Shown here piece by piece: positions 27,501 through 42,500 of a stretch of 64,000 bases of DNA; the stretch's first letter is position 1, and each line of letters starts with the position of its first letter. The DNA is from Acanthaster planci (taxonomy: Eukaryota; Echinodermata; Asteroidea; Valvatida; Acanthasteridae): assembly GCF_001949145.1 (NCBI RefSeq), contig NW_019091473.1, positions 706,569 to 770,568 on the forward strand, read 5' to 3'. The notes below the pieces were generated by a model, which saw nothing but the letters and a program-made list of their open reading frames with translations, had not been told where the DNA came from and ran no database searches. A program made the position numbers and the translations under genes.

Positions 27501-30500
27501 CAAAAGAAAAACCAATACTCAACCAATTCCCAACCATGCTTCTCGTTACTGTCACGAAAGATACACATACACGTACAACTGTCAGGTGACTCGCGTGCAC
27601 GTGCCACCCCAACAAAGGTTTAAAATGTGCATGCACCTAGAATGTGTACATGTACAGGATTCGTTTGTTCATTGTGAGAGGTTGAAGGTTGGAAAAGGTT
27701 GGAAAGGTGGGGGATCAATAAGTCACTTCCAACTCGTTACTTCAGTGGGACTGCCCAACTTTTTGGACAGGTGTCTGCTCTCTGATTTTATTTCCCCCTG
27801 AAATCTGACCTCTTCCTCTTGCTACCGAAACTGCATCCCTGCATCCCAGACACTGTTCAATTCCACCAGGACGGTAAGGCTGCATACACTCTCAAACTGG
27901 ACCAAATTTGCTACCATTTCTGCGGGCTACAAGGATCCAACCTTCTCCCATGTACACAGCCTGAGCAAAATGAACGAAACCTTAGATCCCCAATTCAATC
28001 AGCTCTCTCCAAAGCCTTGTTCACATCGTCTTCATGGGACAAAACACAAGGTGGAGGGCAGGGGGGTCCCCTTTCAGTGAACTCAGGCTAAAATATCAGC
28101 TTTCATACCGTAAATTGCCGTCTTTACATTTTAACAGTGCGTGTAACTTAATTGTTTACACAACGGGAGGATCTCGTCTGCTGATGACGGTAGGGTCCAC
28201 AGAAACAAGACTCTCCAAATTGGGTTCGTGGAAACCTTCCATGAGATTATATTTTCGCTGCGATGCGATTACATGTAAATCAAATTGTTAGCATCTGAGG
28301 GCTCATGGCATTTGGCGGTACTTATTGCGATTTTTTTTATTTCCCTGGGGCGGCCAGAAGTTGGTCTAACTCCAAACCAGCAAACATGGGCAGATATAAG
28401 GTTGAATACCAATGACTTCTTATCACATCCATCTCATGAATAGCATCAAACTATGCTACCGGTAGCCTCGTCCTCGGCTTAAGGTCAACAAAGGACCAAA
28501 ATATCACTGAAAAAAAAAATTATAGGCTGAGATGACGGAAAGGTGTGCTTTGATTATTTTTTCTTATGGCTTTAACACCAACAGTTCTTGCCACATTCAG
28601 GGTTGAGACTTGAGCAAAATAACAAATCCACTAGATGTACATATTCAACGGAGATTCTAATGGACCACAGCAGTAGGGTCTACAGTACACATTTAAAATA
28701 CCCATTTCTTTTTTTCACACCAACTTTCACAGAAACACTTCGGGGGGAAACTCACAAGTTTTCCAAATTTTAAAAGAGATTGTTTCCAAAAAAGCCCTCA
28801 AATCAGAAGACTCTGATGACAAAAAATCCTGAAATCAGAAAAATCCTGACAAATCTCATGCTTGCACATTACATGTATCTCTTGGAATGAAATGCCACCA
28901 CCCATGTACATGTACCTAATGCCCAAAGGAAACAAGAGAGTGCAAACTCAACAGGAGAAAGCACCATCTGTCTTCTAGTAAATCACACCTTAAATCAGAT
29001 AACCTGGGTCACTTGTTGGTCAGGTTGAATATCACACAAGGACTCTGAGTGCAACAGGTAAATTAATACAGGTCTGTGGAATAGTATCCAAGGTGTACAA
29101 CATCACGCTGGTCAAATATCTCACAATGTCACATCCGACTTCATAACTCTCCTATGCAAAGATGCATTCTTGACAAAGTTGTCCTATCAGTCAAAATCAG
29201 TCAAATGACCCTTATGTGTCTGTATACTGGGGCAAATCAAGAGGAAGGAATTTTTGAGTAAACGCTTGTGGTTACACCATGGATCAATCTCTTTCTTGAG
29301 TATGTGTGGTTCTGAGAAGAACCGGGGAATAACTCGACGTTTCGAACGATGTACTCTGTCCGTCTTCAAGGAATTTTTGACTGTCTGTGACTGTTACAGT
29401 AAAAGGAGGGTTTTAAACATTAAAAAAATAAAGGTTTTGAAGTACATGAACTGGTACATGTCTGGAGACACCTGTACACTCCAACACATGTATATTAAAA
29501 TTTAATAGATGCACAAGTACCCCAGCAATGACAGCATGCCCCGAGAGATGAAGTACTTCATGGGAGGGTGACAGCAGAATTAATTCATACAAAAAAAAAT
29601 TCCCCCATGGGGAAGAAGCCGATTACTTATTAAAACCTCCTGAACTCTAAGACAGCTTCAACTTGACAATGCTTCAGGCAACAGCATGTATTATTCATGT
29701 CAACAATGCACAGTCATTTTTCTTGGATGACCAAAACATCTTGTGATATTTTCTCAACCACATGTATATGTCCTTCTTTGGGGGCTTGTCGAAAACAAAA
29801 ACACAGATAAAAAAAAGACCTAGCGGTAATATTAAAATGATAAAAAAATTATGCACATTTACAAAAACGCACAGGATATTACACACAGGCACCCACATGT
29901 TCCGCTGAATTAATTAACTTGTTTGGGGAAATTTATCGGACTAGAGATCAACTCAGCATTAAAATATGAAAATGCATCCGTCCATCTACACTGACACTGC
30001 CCTGGGAGGTTGAATGATAATAACCACCAGATTTCCTAATCTGCAACGTTTGCTCACAATGAGGGAACGATTGACAACAGTGTACAGTTACAACTGTCTG
30101 TAACTGACCCACCCCCTGAAGAAATTAGGTTGATCAGACAGGACATTGTCCATGTACATGCAGAGTGCCGGTGGCAGTGTCCAGCCATTGAGAACTGTCC
30201 AGCCATGATTAGTTTGCTCTGATACTCCTGGATCCATGTGAATCTGTGTGTAATTACATGTAGAGTTCATGTACGGACATGTACATGCAACTCAGCCTGA
30301 GAAAATGAGCTGCAAGCTGCCAGAGGCCTTGAGAAGATCTTGTACAATGTAAATTGGTGGGAAATTCTCTGCCTACTGTACATGTATATGCCTCATCAGG
30401 AGCAAAATTGATTGGTGATACAGTGCACCTGATCATCAAATAAAGAGAGTTCAGATTTGCCTTTTTAATGCAACAAAAACAATATCCAAGAATCTATGGC

Positions 30501-33500
30501 CTTACAAAAATACTTGGTGGGATCTAGTTGATTAGTACATGTATTCAAAGTATCTTAAAAGAACCCCAGTACAAGTAAATTAATGTACAACGTACATGTA
30601 CATTAATTGTTCATGTTCATCCATTCAGATTAAACCACAAACTGTCTCATGCAAACTCCTATCACAACAAATAAGGTGTTGAGATGATTAACACTCCTTA
30701 TATCACCAAGCCAGTATCACTTTCTCACAAAGCCCAGATTCTTAACTTATGGCACAGTACAACCAAGATAATTATGCATCCAGGCCCTGCAATCAAGGCG
30801 GAATAACTCCACTGAAGTGTCCACCATCTGCACTGGACACAACAAGACACCCACGCCTACACAAGGTCAAAGGATGAGTCCATTGGGTGTACATACTGGG
30901 CATAATTATTTGCAGAACACATTCCACCAGCAAAACATACAGAGCTGAGTTTGGGAACCATGCACCCGTCAGGACCATTCCGAATGAAGGAACCGGCTAG
31001 TATACACATGTAGATAACTGCAACAAGAAACAGACTGTAAATAATTTCTTGTAGAGATATTTAAAAAATAACACAAGACAAGCAAATGCTTCGTGAACGC
31101 TGAAACAGATTTCACGTTCTGCTGAGCGTTTTGGGTATTGTTCTTTGTGGTTTTTTGTTTACATTTTCATAAACCATATTCACATTTGGGTTTTTATGGG
31201 GGGGGGAGGGATTTTTAATGGGTACAGGTACAAGACGCACCCCACAGGGGACCTCCCGCTACAAACTCTAAAGCTAGACACATCTTTAGACTTAGAGGGA
31301 AAAATCACAATAAGCTGAATTAATGTGGACTCGGACACATTTCTGGATTTTGAAACCAGAACAGGATAATTAAAACTTCATTTACAGAAATGTCAAAATG
31401 GTAATCAACCACTCAACTTTGTAACCAATGAAACCCCATACAAAAATCATAGAAACCAAGCAAATTGATCAAAACAGTTAGAACTATATGTATAATAAAA
31501 CCAATGATTAAAGTCAAGACATAGCCAACGTACAAGACCAACATACATGTACAGTAGTGTGAATAATGGAACTCATATGAATGCACTTTGGAAACTGACT
31601 TAAAGCACAGGCACACCACATACAGAAAATGGAAGATCCTTCATGTGGGTCTGCCGTACTAAAGTGAATAGGGTTTGACCAAATAAGGCCTGTTAACACA
31701 TGGATGTATTTGTACATGTACATACATACATGTACATTGTAGATGTACATGCAGACCGGTACATGTACACTGTATGGAAGCTTACATGTATATGTACTGT
31801 ACATGTACATTGTAGGCTTATTGTGGGACACACTACCAAGAAAGTGACAGGGAACTGTACAATACAGCTAAGTGTGTGTACATGTATGTATTCTTAAGGG
31901 ATTCCACTCCTCATGCACAAACGCATACATTTCTGGCACTGCTAGACACACACTTCTGGAACCACACTCTTTACCAAGAGACTGAGCCTATACCTCTGTG
32001 CTGTGCGATGCTGCTCTGGAGTTCTGCATCTCATTGCGCAGTGCCACATTCTCTCGCTTGATGCCATTCAGGGTGGACAGAAGGACCTGAAATGAGGGTT
32101 TTTTGTCAATTTATTAAAACTGTGGATTGTCCGTTTCACAAATGACCGGTATTTATGACAGAGTTCTACATTGCAGTTTGTACATGTACATATGTACCTT
32201 TTGAAAAGTCTTGCACACATCCATACAAGTATGTACATGTATACTTTTAGCTACTTTGGTAATTATAGTTTTTGATGGTGAGATTTCATTGGTTGAGAAC
32301 ATTCCATGTTACATAAAATTATTTCAGACATCAGTTGGCAGCCATCTTTATGCTGCTAACAAAGTCATCCCGTACAGGTACATGTACTGAACACACCTTG
32401 TTGCTAAAATGCAACAATGCACTTTATGACGGATGAGATGTACATGTACATTCATACACGCAAGGATTTCCTGTAGCGTAACAAAGATAACATTTTAACG
32501 AGTTCTGCCAAATTCTGTGCACAAACAGTGCTGGGTGACACCTATGCTCATTTCCATGCCTGAGTGATTCCCACTGAGTTTCAAAATGTACATGTATGTA
32601 AACAGAGAGTGGCTAAAACTCGTCCTTGGTCTGGAGGTGGAAACAAGTGTGGCATCCCCAAGGGGCCATGGGCCACAACTGGGCATTGCACCACAGGAGA
32701 CATGCAGCAAATATCGCTCCGCAACTATGCATGGAGTTTCATAAAAGCAACGATGCGCAAAAGAAGAAACGTTTACACAAAAATCTCGAACAAATGAAAA
32801 CCTCTAGTCAGCGTCTGCAAAGTCCAATTTTACAGTAAAGGACTGTGGTTGTGGAGTCTTGTCTGCATTTTTGGACAAAAATAAATACTGAACCTGGGAC
32901 AACTTAATTATGGAATAATACTGTGGGTGTCGGCAAGCGGTTTTACAGTTCTGGACCCCAAGGAGTATATGCATGTACTCTAGTACGTGTAGGAGTCAGC
33001 ATGGATGCATTCCTGTTTAAATGCAGGGAAAGCACTGTACATGTACCTCTGAATAAACAGGATCAGGGTGTCACAAACATGTTACAGTCTGAAATTTGTT
33101 TTGTTACCCTGTCAAGTGGAGTTTGGGAGTTGTTTTATGGGAATTTTGGCTTGTTTTTCCATGTTACCGGTATGGACACCATGTAAATGCACAGTACCAG
33201 TCCATGCGCACAGTATAATTGAAAGTAAAATTCACTGCACAGAAAACTAGAGAAACTTTTCAAAGGCGAGTTGTAAGTAGAAGTTGATTAACCAGGCTAG
33301 ACATTTTATTTACATTTCACCCGCTGCAAGTCAGGTTGTATCATTACTGCAGTGCCATGTATAGAGCCAATGATTTTCCATTTTGCCAATCCTGAATTTC
33401 GCTTCAGAAATTCAAATTCTGTTTCATACATGTACCTTAAGCATGAAAAAGAGAGCATGTTAAACTATGCATGGAAACCATTTGCCCAGCCATGCCCCCC

Positions 33501-36500
33501 CCCAAAAAAAGAAACAAATGTTGTTTGGAAATCTCCAGTGTTTCCAACCTTTTATTTTAAATTCTGTAGTGAAAATTTAAAAAATCCACACCACAAATAC
33601 AGCATCACCCACCCTTTGATTTCCCATCGGAGGTGCCGGTAGTAAAAACGAAGTCATTTTGGAGAGCATTGGTGCACTGTCCCTAGCTGTCTGTGCAGTA
33701 AAAGGTTTGGCCTTGGAGTTGGCACTGTAGTATGCTGATTCTTGTTGGGACGCATGTATATGTACGTTTCCCTTTACAATAATATGTCAAACTATAAACT
33801 GCTCTTTCTTGGTAATTAAGCCATGAACAGTGTACACATAAAACGAACCTGGTCCTACATGTACATGTAGATTTCAAATTTATTTAAATGTAATTAATGT
33901 GCAATAATTAGGCCTACTAAGCACAATAAATAATGAAGACAAAACAGGTCTGTCTTTTTAGAGGAGTAACGGGAGCAGGGACTTGTAGTAACTGTCCTTA
34001 TTCCTCCTTTTTTCCTTCAAACTGTAGTTTTCTTCCCAAACATGTTGGCTGGTGAGATCGCTTCATGGACTTTTTTTCTTTGTTCTTCTGAATGTCAAAA
34101 CTTGCCAGCTTTCATAACTACCTGATTTTCTTCACGAATTTCTGCCAGCTGAACTTCTTTCGCCCCTGAAAATGTAAACAAAGAAAATCAGTGGGACATT
34201 ATTATACACAAGTTACAAAAAAGGGAGTCGCACGATGCATAGAGATTATCCTTACTTCCTGAAGGACCCCGGACAGAAGTCCCTACAGTTGTTGTTCATG
34301 CATATTTCATATAAGTAAATCTGCTTTGAGGAGAAAAAACTCTGATTTACATTCAAAATTCCCATTTTTATGCATAAATTTACATACCATACATGTACCA
34401 TAATTCCATTTAGCCTTCTGGTTGCACGATACAAACATACTAGTCTCAAATATCGGTACTTATCAGTACAAACAAAACACTGACCAAAACGTTTTGTACC
34501 AAAGTACAATGATTATTCAACAGGGATAAACAGAGGCAGACTAAGCCCCAGGATGCAGAAAAACTGGCCAAACAAAAATCAGACCAGGGGATGGCAGGGA
34601 GGGGATTGTGCCAAACACTGGAATGTATCTCACTTCCTCCCTGGATTGAAAGCATACTGTACAGGTACATGTACATCGCTGTCGTGGTTGTTAGAAGATC
34701 TGTCTGGAAAGATTGATGTTACCCAGTTTGGCAATCAACATAAACTGTCTACCTGTCACTACTTAATAAAAATACTTCATCAACTGTATACATGTGTACT
34801 AATGCTGATAATCCCAAGTCGCTGTCAACCATTGTGCTGACAGATTTTTCCAAAGCACTTGATCAAATTAATCAAATTAACATCCTGAAAAGTTGGTCAA
34901 ACTTGAAGTACGACCTTTAATTGTCTGTTGGATCATCAACTTTCTTGAAAATTGTCAGCAACGAGTAAAGTACAATGGCAAATACTCTACTTGGAAAGGA
35001 ATTCACAGTGGGGTCCCCCAAGGTACCAAACTAGGCCCTATTTTGTTTCTTGTCATGATTAATGATGCTTGTAATGACGACTGTATTTCATACCGGTATT
35101 ATAAATATGTTGACGATTTAACCTTTGTTGAAAGTCGTAAATGTGTTCAAACCTCAAGTATGCAACAATCCTTAGTTAACCTACAAAATTGGGCAACAAA
35201 TAATTACATGAAGTTGAATACTACTACGTGCTGTTCTATGACGGTTTCATTAGCCAGGAACATAGATGAAGTTGCTCCTTTGTGTATAAATAATATACCT
35301 CTTCAAAATGTTAAGGTTGTCAAAGTGTTAGGTGTGATCATTCAAGATGATTTAAAATGGGAATGTCATGTGAGCAAAGTAATAAAAAAGCAACAGACAG
35401 TTATGCTCCCCTCGTTACGTGCATATATAATATACCTGTTGGCGGTACATTAGTCCCATCTTGGACTATTGTGTTCCCGTATTTAATAATAATCGTATCA
35501 AAGAACAATTGTATACGTTAGAACGTATTCAAAAACGGGTTTGCAAAATCATACTCAGAAATACAAGCTATGACAATGCTTTAAACTTATACAACCTTGA
35601 AACACTGCAAGAACGACAACAAAAAATCTGCTACCATTTCGCTTTATCTATTGAATCTCATAATGTGTGTAAAGGTTGGTTACCACCTCAAAAAAATAAG
35701 TCTCTTAACTTAAGATTCGCTCAGAAATATGAACAGTGTGAGTGTTGCACAAAACGGTTTTCAAAATGTGCTCTCCCACAAATTGTCAATATCTTAAACT
35801 CTTTATAAATTTTATGTTTTCCCCCTTTTTTACAATGTTTACTGGTATTTTATAATTTATTCTCTATCTTCCATATATTTTAAGACATCTGTTACTATAA
35901 TTCTACATTTAAAAAATATTTCTTAAATAATTGAACTCTTTTTTTGATGTATTTTAATAGCACTCGCAGTTTTTTTAACCCTAACAATCCCGAATGCTAC
36001 AAAGTACTACTTAGTAGTAAAATGTAGTACTCAGCCCTGTCGCTTCTAAGAGGACATGACATTATTATTCTCTGAAGCCATAAAATACAATAGAGAAGAC
36101 AATGTACCATACAGTGCTGTGGCACTATGAATGCATGGTTTCATTATCCCTGTACAAGCAACAATGGAATAAACCTAGCCAGAAGTAGTAATTTGTAGCG
36201 CTAGGTCCTTCAGGCTCAGAGTGTTACATAGTATTTTGTAGTACTGAATACTCTGAGTCAAACAACACCCAGTACTGTTAGGGTTAATGAATGTTCACAT
36301 GTACAATTCAGTTTTTACTGCCATACATGTCTTTTAATAAACCATTCTTGAACTGAATTGAATTGTAGTCAAGCCAAATGTACATGTACATGTAGAGCTG
36401 AACATGTGTGTGGCTATTGCTTACCCATCACACAGTACATGTACACAACACAATGCACACAGAGCGACTACATGTATATCACATGTGCACTGCATGCCAG

Positions 36501-39500
36501 CCTGCTATCCAATTTCAGTGTCGCATGGCGCTGATTAAGCCTGGCACCTGACAATAATGCAATAGAAAATGCTGCGCGAAACCATTCCGTCTTTTGGTGA
36601 AAAAAAGGTCATGTTGAACCTACGGATTTCCTTCAAACAACTACACTAAAGATTACGCTTTTAAAAATCATTTTTGTTCATGGATTTCACGGGTGTCACT
36701 GAAGAGGCAATTGCATGGTAACTGCATTTTTAAAACGTGTTCACGTGCAGGATTCTTTGTACCATTATGAAACCAACATGAAATTTCTTCCTTGAATTGT
36801 CTGAAGACAGGCACCTACAAGTACATGTATTGTACATACATGTATATATATACAAGATACAGCAAACACAAAAATACATGTACATGTAATCCCCACAGAT
36901 ACATTGTATCATCAAAATGTGGAGATCATATTTTTAAATGTTTATTTTTATGCGATTTGGAAGCCACTTTTCTACAAATGGAGGCGGCTCACAGGCTGCC
37001 TGACGCCCTCAGTTCTTGGTCCCCAAGCCCTCCCCCTGGCAAATCAGACCAACATTTCAACCACAATGCAGAGGTGGAAGTCGTCAGTCATGATGCCAGA
37101 ACATTACACTGCCACATTTGCCATCTCATTCATATACGGCACATGTACCGGTAATTTACATCAAGAAGGGATTTGTGTCGTATAGTTGATTTATTGAGGA
37201 GATGGGGCTGAAGAGGTTTGTGTCAAGATCAATGACAGGAATGTACAATGTATTTGAGGAGATATAACAGGCATGCAACTACAAAGTCAGGGGAGAAAGG
37301 AAGACAATTCTACGACCCCATTCAGCGTTTTTTGCCATTTGCAGCATTACACGTAAACAGAAAGCTAAGAAATCCGCTGACAAGAGGGAGAGTTGCAGGC
37401 CTAACTGAAGAGATTTACATGTACATGTACATGTATGTCAAAAACGATTACTGAAGGAAATGCTGAAGATGGCACATGAGTCAGAATTCATTTAAGAAGG
37501 CATTTTGGAAAAGGAACGTCCCAAAAGGGATTTGTCTCATGATGAAAGGATTTGAGGAAGATAGAGTATACAACGTACGTCTGCGTCTCTGTATATTATC
37601 ACAAAGTTACATGTACCTGTACAGTGTACATACTGTACATGTAGATAAATATGTGTGTGCAGTGAAGAAATTTTTAATAGTGGCGACCTGCAGGATCACG
37701 TTTTCGGGTAGATGTTTGTACATGTACATGTCCAGTAGTTCTCAGATAATGTGGTCATCACTCATGTCACCATAATATTGGATAATTTTTCATCGTCACC
37801 CTGTCTGCCATACTACTCTCCTTTAACCCTATTAAATCCTGAAGGTGTGTGAAAAATTGTGGAATAATTGGAAGAGTCAGGACTTTAACATGGTTAATCT
37901 TGGTGTCTATGACCTTCCTACTGGTTTTACATGTACATGTATCTCCAGACACTCTGCTACATGTACAGTACATATACCTTGCAAACCTCGGTTGAAAAAA
38001 TAATGCAGCTTTCTTACATGTACATCAGATTCATACACATGTATGTCGTTCTCATTTTCATTTGCTTAAGTCTCTGTTGATTCTTTTCTTGCTGCAGATA
38101 AACCTGTGATTTGCAAATAAAAGTAATAATTAAAATGCCGCTAGGTGTTATTACTGATGACTGTACATGTAACGGTACAGGTCAACACTTGATATTCGCG
38201 TATTGAATCATACAAAGTGCAGGTACATGTAACTCTACCAGACATTTTCCTTACGATACTCGAGTATCGGTTACGGTGTAAATGCATGATTTCAAATTTG
38301 ACACTGAATCGTTGTCGGAAATCACACCCTGTGGAATGATGCATATTTGCCATCCATTTCTGTACGTGTACTTAGCCCAAGAGTGTGCCCTGATCCAGTT
38401 ACATACATGTACATGTACGTATTTTACACTTGACATGTTTGAGTGGCAGTATGGGTGCATGGTACTCCTCTAATGTCTCTCACCTTGTAATGAACTGTGG
38501 TTCAAGTCCCCTCAAGGATACCTTCAGGATTACTTGGGATGTTGCTGGATGTACACTGACATGACTGATGCATTGTTTACATCAGTCACTTGTCAGAGTT
38601 TTCACTCCAGTATCAGAATAATAAATGCCATTTAACACTGTGTGACAAGTTGTTTGGATCATACATGTACGTTGTGTGATGTTTTCCCCTTGTGTGAAAG
38701 GGCATGAAAATTGTTTTCCCACTTTTGTGAAAAAGTGCGGAAACATTTTCCCACTCGTGTGAAAAGGTGTGAAGTTTTGTCCTCACTTTTGTTAGAAGGC
38801 ATGAAAATCTTTTCTCACTCGTGTGACAAGGCGTCAAATATTTGCCCACAAAGCTTTACACAGTGTGAGAAAATGTTTTCACATTTCGTGAAATGAAACT
38901 GACTTCCCTGGGAAGGGAAAGTGTGAAAAGAATTTCCGCTTCCCACTTCAGTTGCAATGCACAAAACAATGGACATGTATAAAATTACATGGAGTTCATT
39001 TTTTTAATTGGATTCTGCACCTACCGCTATGTACATGTACATGTATGTTGGAGACAATAAGAAGCAGTTATAGTTTTAGAGGTGGGAGGAAAACCCCAGA
39101 GGAATAATCTAGGTAAAACCCACAGAGTCAGGTAGAGACTGAAAACCCAATCCACATATGGACCAGGCCGGGAATCGAACCCGGGACCAAAGATGTGGAA
39201 GGCAAGGAAAGAGCTACATGTACGGTACCTTGCCAACCCGACTCCCTATGTATACACAGATACAAGTATACAAGTACAATGAACATGTACCTGTATGTAC
39301 ATGTAAATATAACTTGCAGTTTTTGAATCCAACAGCTTCACAGAGCTCTTCAAATGTTACAAAAAGTAAAACACCTGTATAAATATGGGATTGAGTATGG
39401 AATCCGTAACGTAAAAATAAGCCTACTTGAAGCAACTGGAATTTCTTGTCTGTCAATGGAATTTTCAGTGAATAGTGAAGCAGCAATGTCTGCTCGTTTA

Positions 39501-42500
39501 TGCAGTTGAGGTGTGGCCCTCATGGGAAAAGTGGCATATTGAAAGACAAAACTGACAGTACTGTATACATACGGCTCACCCAAGTCCAACAAATAATGTT
39601 TTAATGAGGATAATTTGACAGATCAGATAAATTACATGTACATGTATATATGCACATGTACATGTGTACTCAAATTTTCCTCTACTGTACATGTATTGAT
39701 ATGGCATAAATGTACTGTACACGTACAGTATGTACATGTATACATGTACTGCCATATTCCAAGTGAGGTCCGAGACTTGCAAAAACAAATCATACTGGTA
39801 AGCTTGCTCAGGCAGGATTCGAACTTAGAACTTCCTGTTTACTAGTGCAGGCCTCTTGACTACTCGACCACCAAGTTTTGCCTGGTATCCATATGATGCA
39901 AGATATGTGGCAATGGGGGAGCCCCTCTATTGGATCTTGTTTTGTGTTGATGGAATCTTTGGAATTCCTTTCATATTTCTGAGGGGGGTGCAGTAGGCAC
40001 AACAGCCATAGGGTATACAGTGTGTGCATCACATTAGGGGAGTCCCCTTTCCAACATATCGTGCCGTATCCGAAATTGGGTAGCTACATGTAGCTCGAAT
40101 CCAAAGCAGCAGTGGATACCACGAGTACAGGTATTCAGTGATACATCAATTTAGCTTTGTGTCGGAACGAGTGTTTCTACATGCCTTTGGTTCTGGGGCT
40201 GTGCCAAATATCTGAATATTCAATCGATTATTGAATATTGGAATATCATTTTCTGCATTTGAATATTTGAATGAAAAGTTCATGAAAAGGAAAGGAGAAT
40301 TTTCTTTTGTTTTAAATGAGAAAAACTGCAATGCACCATGGAGCCTTGTTTCAAGCAGATTCAAATAAAAAGTGACAGAGATCTTATGACTCAAAAAGTT
40401 AATTTACAATGTACAGTTTAAAAATTTAAAAGGAAAAGAAATTTTCGACAGGGCAAGAAGTATCATTCATCTCTTCAATCTTGCTAAATCATGGCTGGAG
40501 ATACTCCTAGATGTGAGAAGCTATTTTACTGATTATAATGTACATTGTGTGCATTAGTGCAACTGATTTTGTGTATGGTTTAATCATCAACAATCTAATC
40601 GAATAGTGAAATACTCGAATTGACTCAGCCCTACCTTTTGGTGGGAACTCACTGGGCTGAGTACGAAGCATTGATTCCTGTTGAAATTTAGAATCTTTTT
40701 GCATGCACTGGGTTCAAAGTTATAATTTTTTCCCAGCAACTTGTCTTTTCTTTGTCTGTAAGGGGGGACTTACATGTACGAGTACATGTATGTAGCTAAC
40801 CAGGACTAAGAGACATACTGTACATGTACATACCTGGTACACACAGTACGTACATTGTACACCACATACATCTGTACCTGCACTGATGGAATAATTCTAA
40901 ATCCACTTGCCTGAATTTCAAATATGTATCAGATTCTTCCAAATTAAATACCATCCTGCATGAGTGCATACGTGTATGACCACCTGCAGACCTGATAACT
41001 TCCACAAGAAATAATGTGCATCCAGTGTGATACCGTACAGTGTACACTGTACATCTACATACATGTATCTTCAGCTGAAAATATGAACTTTTAAAACAAG
41101 ACATCACAATTATCTTCTACAAAGTACACGTACATGTAGGACCTTGGCTGATCCTTGGTGGTCACTTTGCTAGGGTTTATTCTAGATTTCTCACTGCATC
41201 CTTGAATGAGTTTGAGACTGGATTTAGCTAAAGGCCGAAGCATCTGTCTCTCTTCTAGCAGAAGCTCACACCATTCTGTCTGGATTTCTGTTTTCGTGAG
41301 TGAAGTGAACACCACAGTACATTATACATGTAATTAAAAGTTTGATGAAACTCTGTGAACATGGTGGACAGGGAAGGGAAATTTTTTTAAAAGAATTCAC
41401 TTTCGCACTCACATTCACAAGGCATGAAAATACCGGTAAAATCTGGTAGGAAATCCTACCAGACAAAGTTTCCCCTTACCAAGATCTCCCCGTAGTGTCC
41501 GTACTGTCTCTTCAAGCCTGGCTTGCTGGGAGGCCTGACTTCTCCTTTCCTTCTGGATTCGCGCCCCCTCCTCACGCAGCTCTGAGCAGTCGCTGGACAG
41601 GATCTGAACCTGACAAGTCAAAATAAATGTGACACTTTAGAGATGGAAAGGTGTTTCCTTCAAGCTGGCCACTTTATAGTTGGAAATTTAAACTTTGGAT
41701 GTTTAACATCTGAGATTGTTCACAGCTTGCTGTGTAGCTTACACTGTGTGTTACATGTATTTATTACAAAGGACGATAGAGTTTGTGACATGCCCAGTGA
41801 AACTGTATCCATACAGCATGTCCAGTGTGATTCTCTTTGTACATGTAGTTCATATAATTACAAATACACGAACACATTTGTTCAGATATCTGCCAACCTT
41901 TACAAACTCATTTCAGTAATTTAGAAAGCTAATGTATATACATTGATGTACATTCATTTGTACATGTACGTAAAAAGTAGTCATTTATCACTTACATCCA
42001 TAGTTTTCATGATAGTGAGGTTTTCTCTTAGATTCCGTTTTTCTTGACTTTTCATGGTGGGTGCATGATCTCATAATTATTCCAATTACTGCACTTCTAC
42101 CAAGTAATACGTTTGCATACATGGTGCATGTATACATGTACATGTAGGTGCATATGCCCACTGTGCATACATATACCGTATGTAATCATGAGTTCACAGT
42201 TGCTCACTTCGCACACCATATACAAAATGTACAGTGAGTACATGTACAGTACAATATGAAAGTATGTACTCGCGAGGAAATGAATAATTCACTGTTCAAC
42301 TATTCGACCTTTAATTCCATCGAATATCCGACTATTCGGTCTTACCGACTGGGAGATTGTTGATGAACAAACCATACACAAAATCAGTTGCAATAACGTA
42401 CACAATGTACATTGTAATCACTATAGTAGCTTCTCACATCTAGGAGTATCTCCAGCCACGATTTACAGCAAGATTGAAAAGATGAACGAGACTTCTTGCC

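Noticed and set aside
34893-35453. Host gene of 186 codons
   Set aside because: GVPQGTKLGP and YVDD motifs show it to be part of a LINE reverse transcriptase.
38050-38096. Minus-strand piece VYLQQEKNQQRLKQMK after a CACAG acceptor
   Set aside because: It looks like coil but has no acceptable donor, and the exons at 41,480 and 34,122 already share one split codon.
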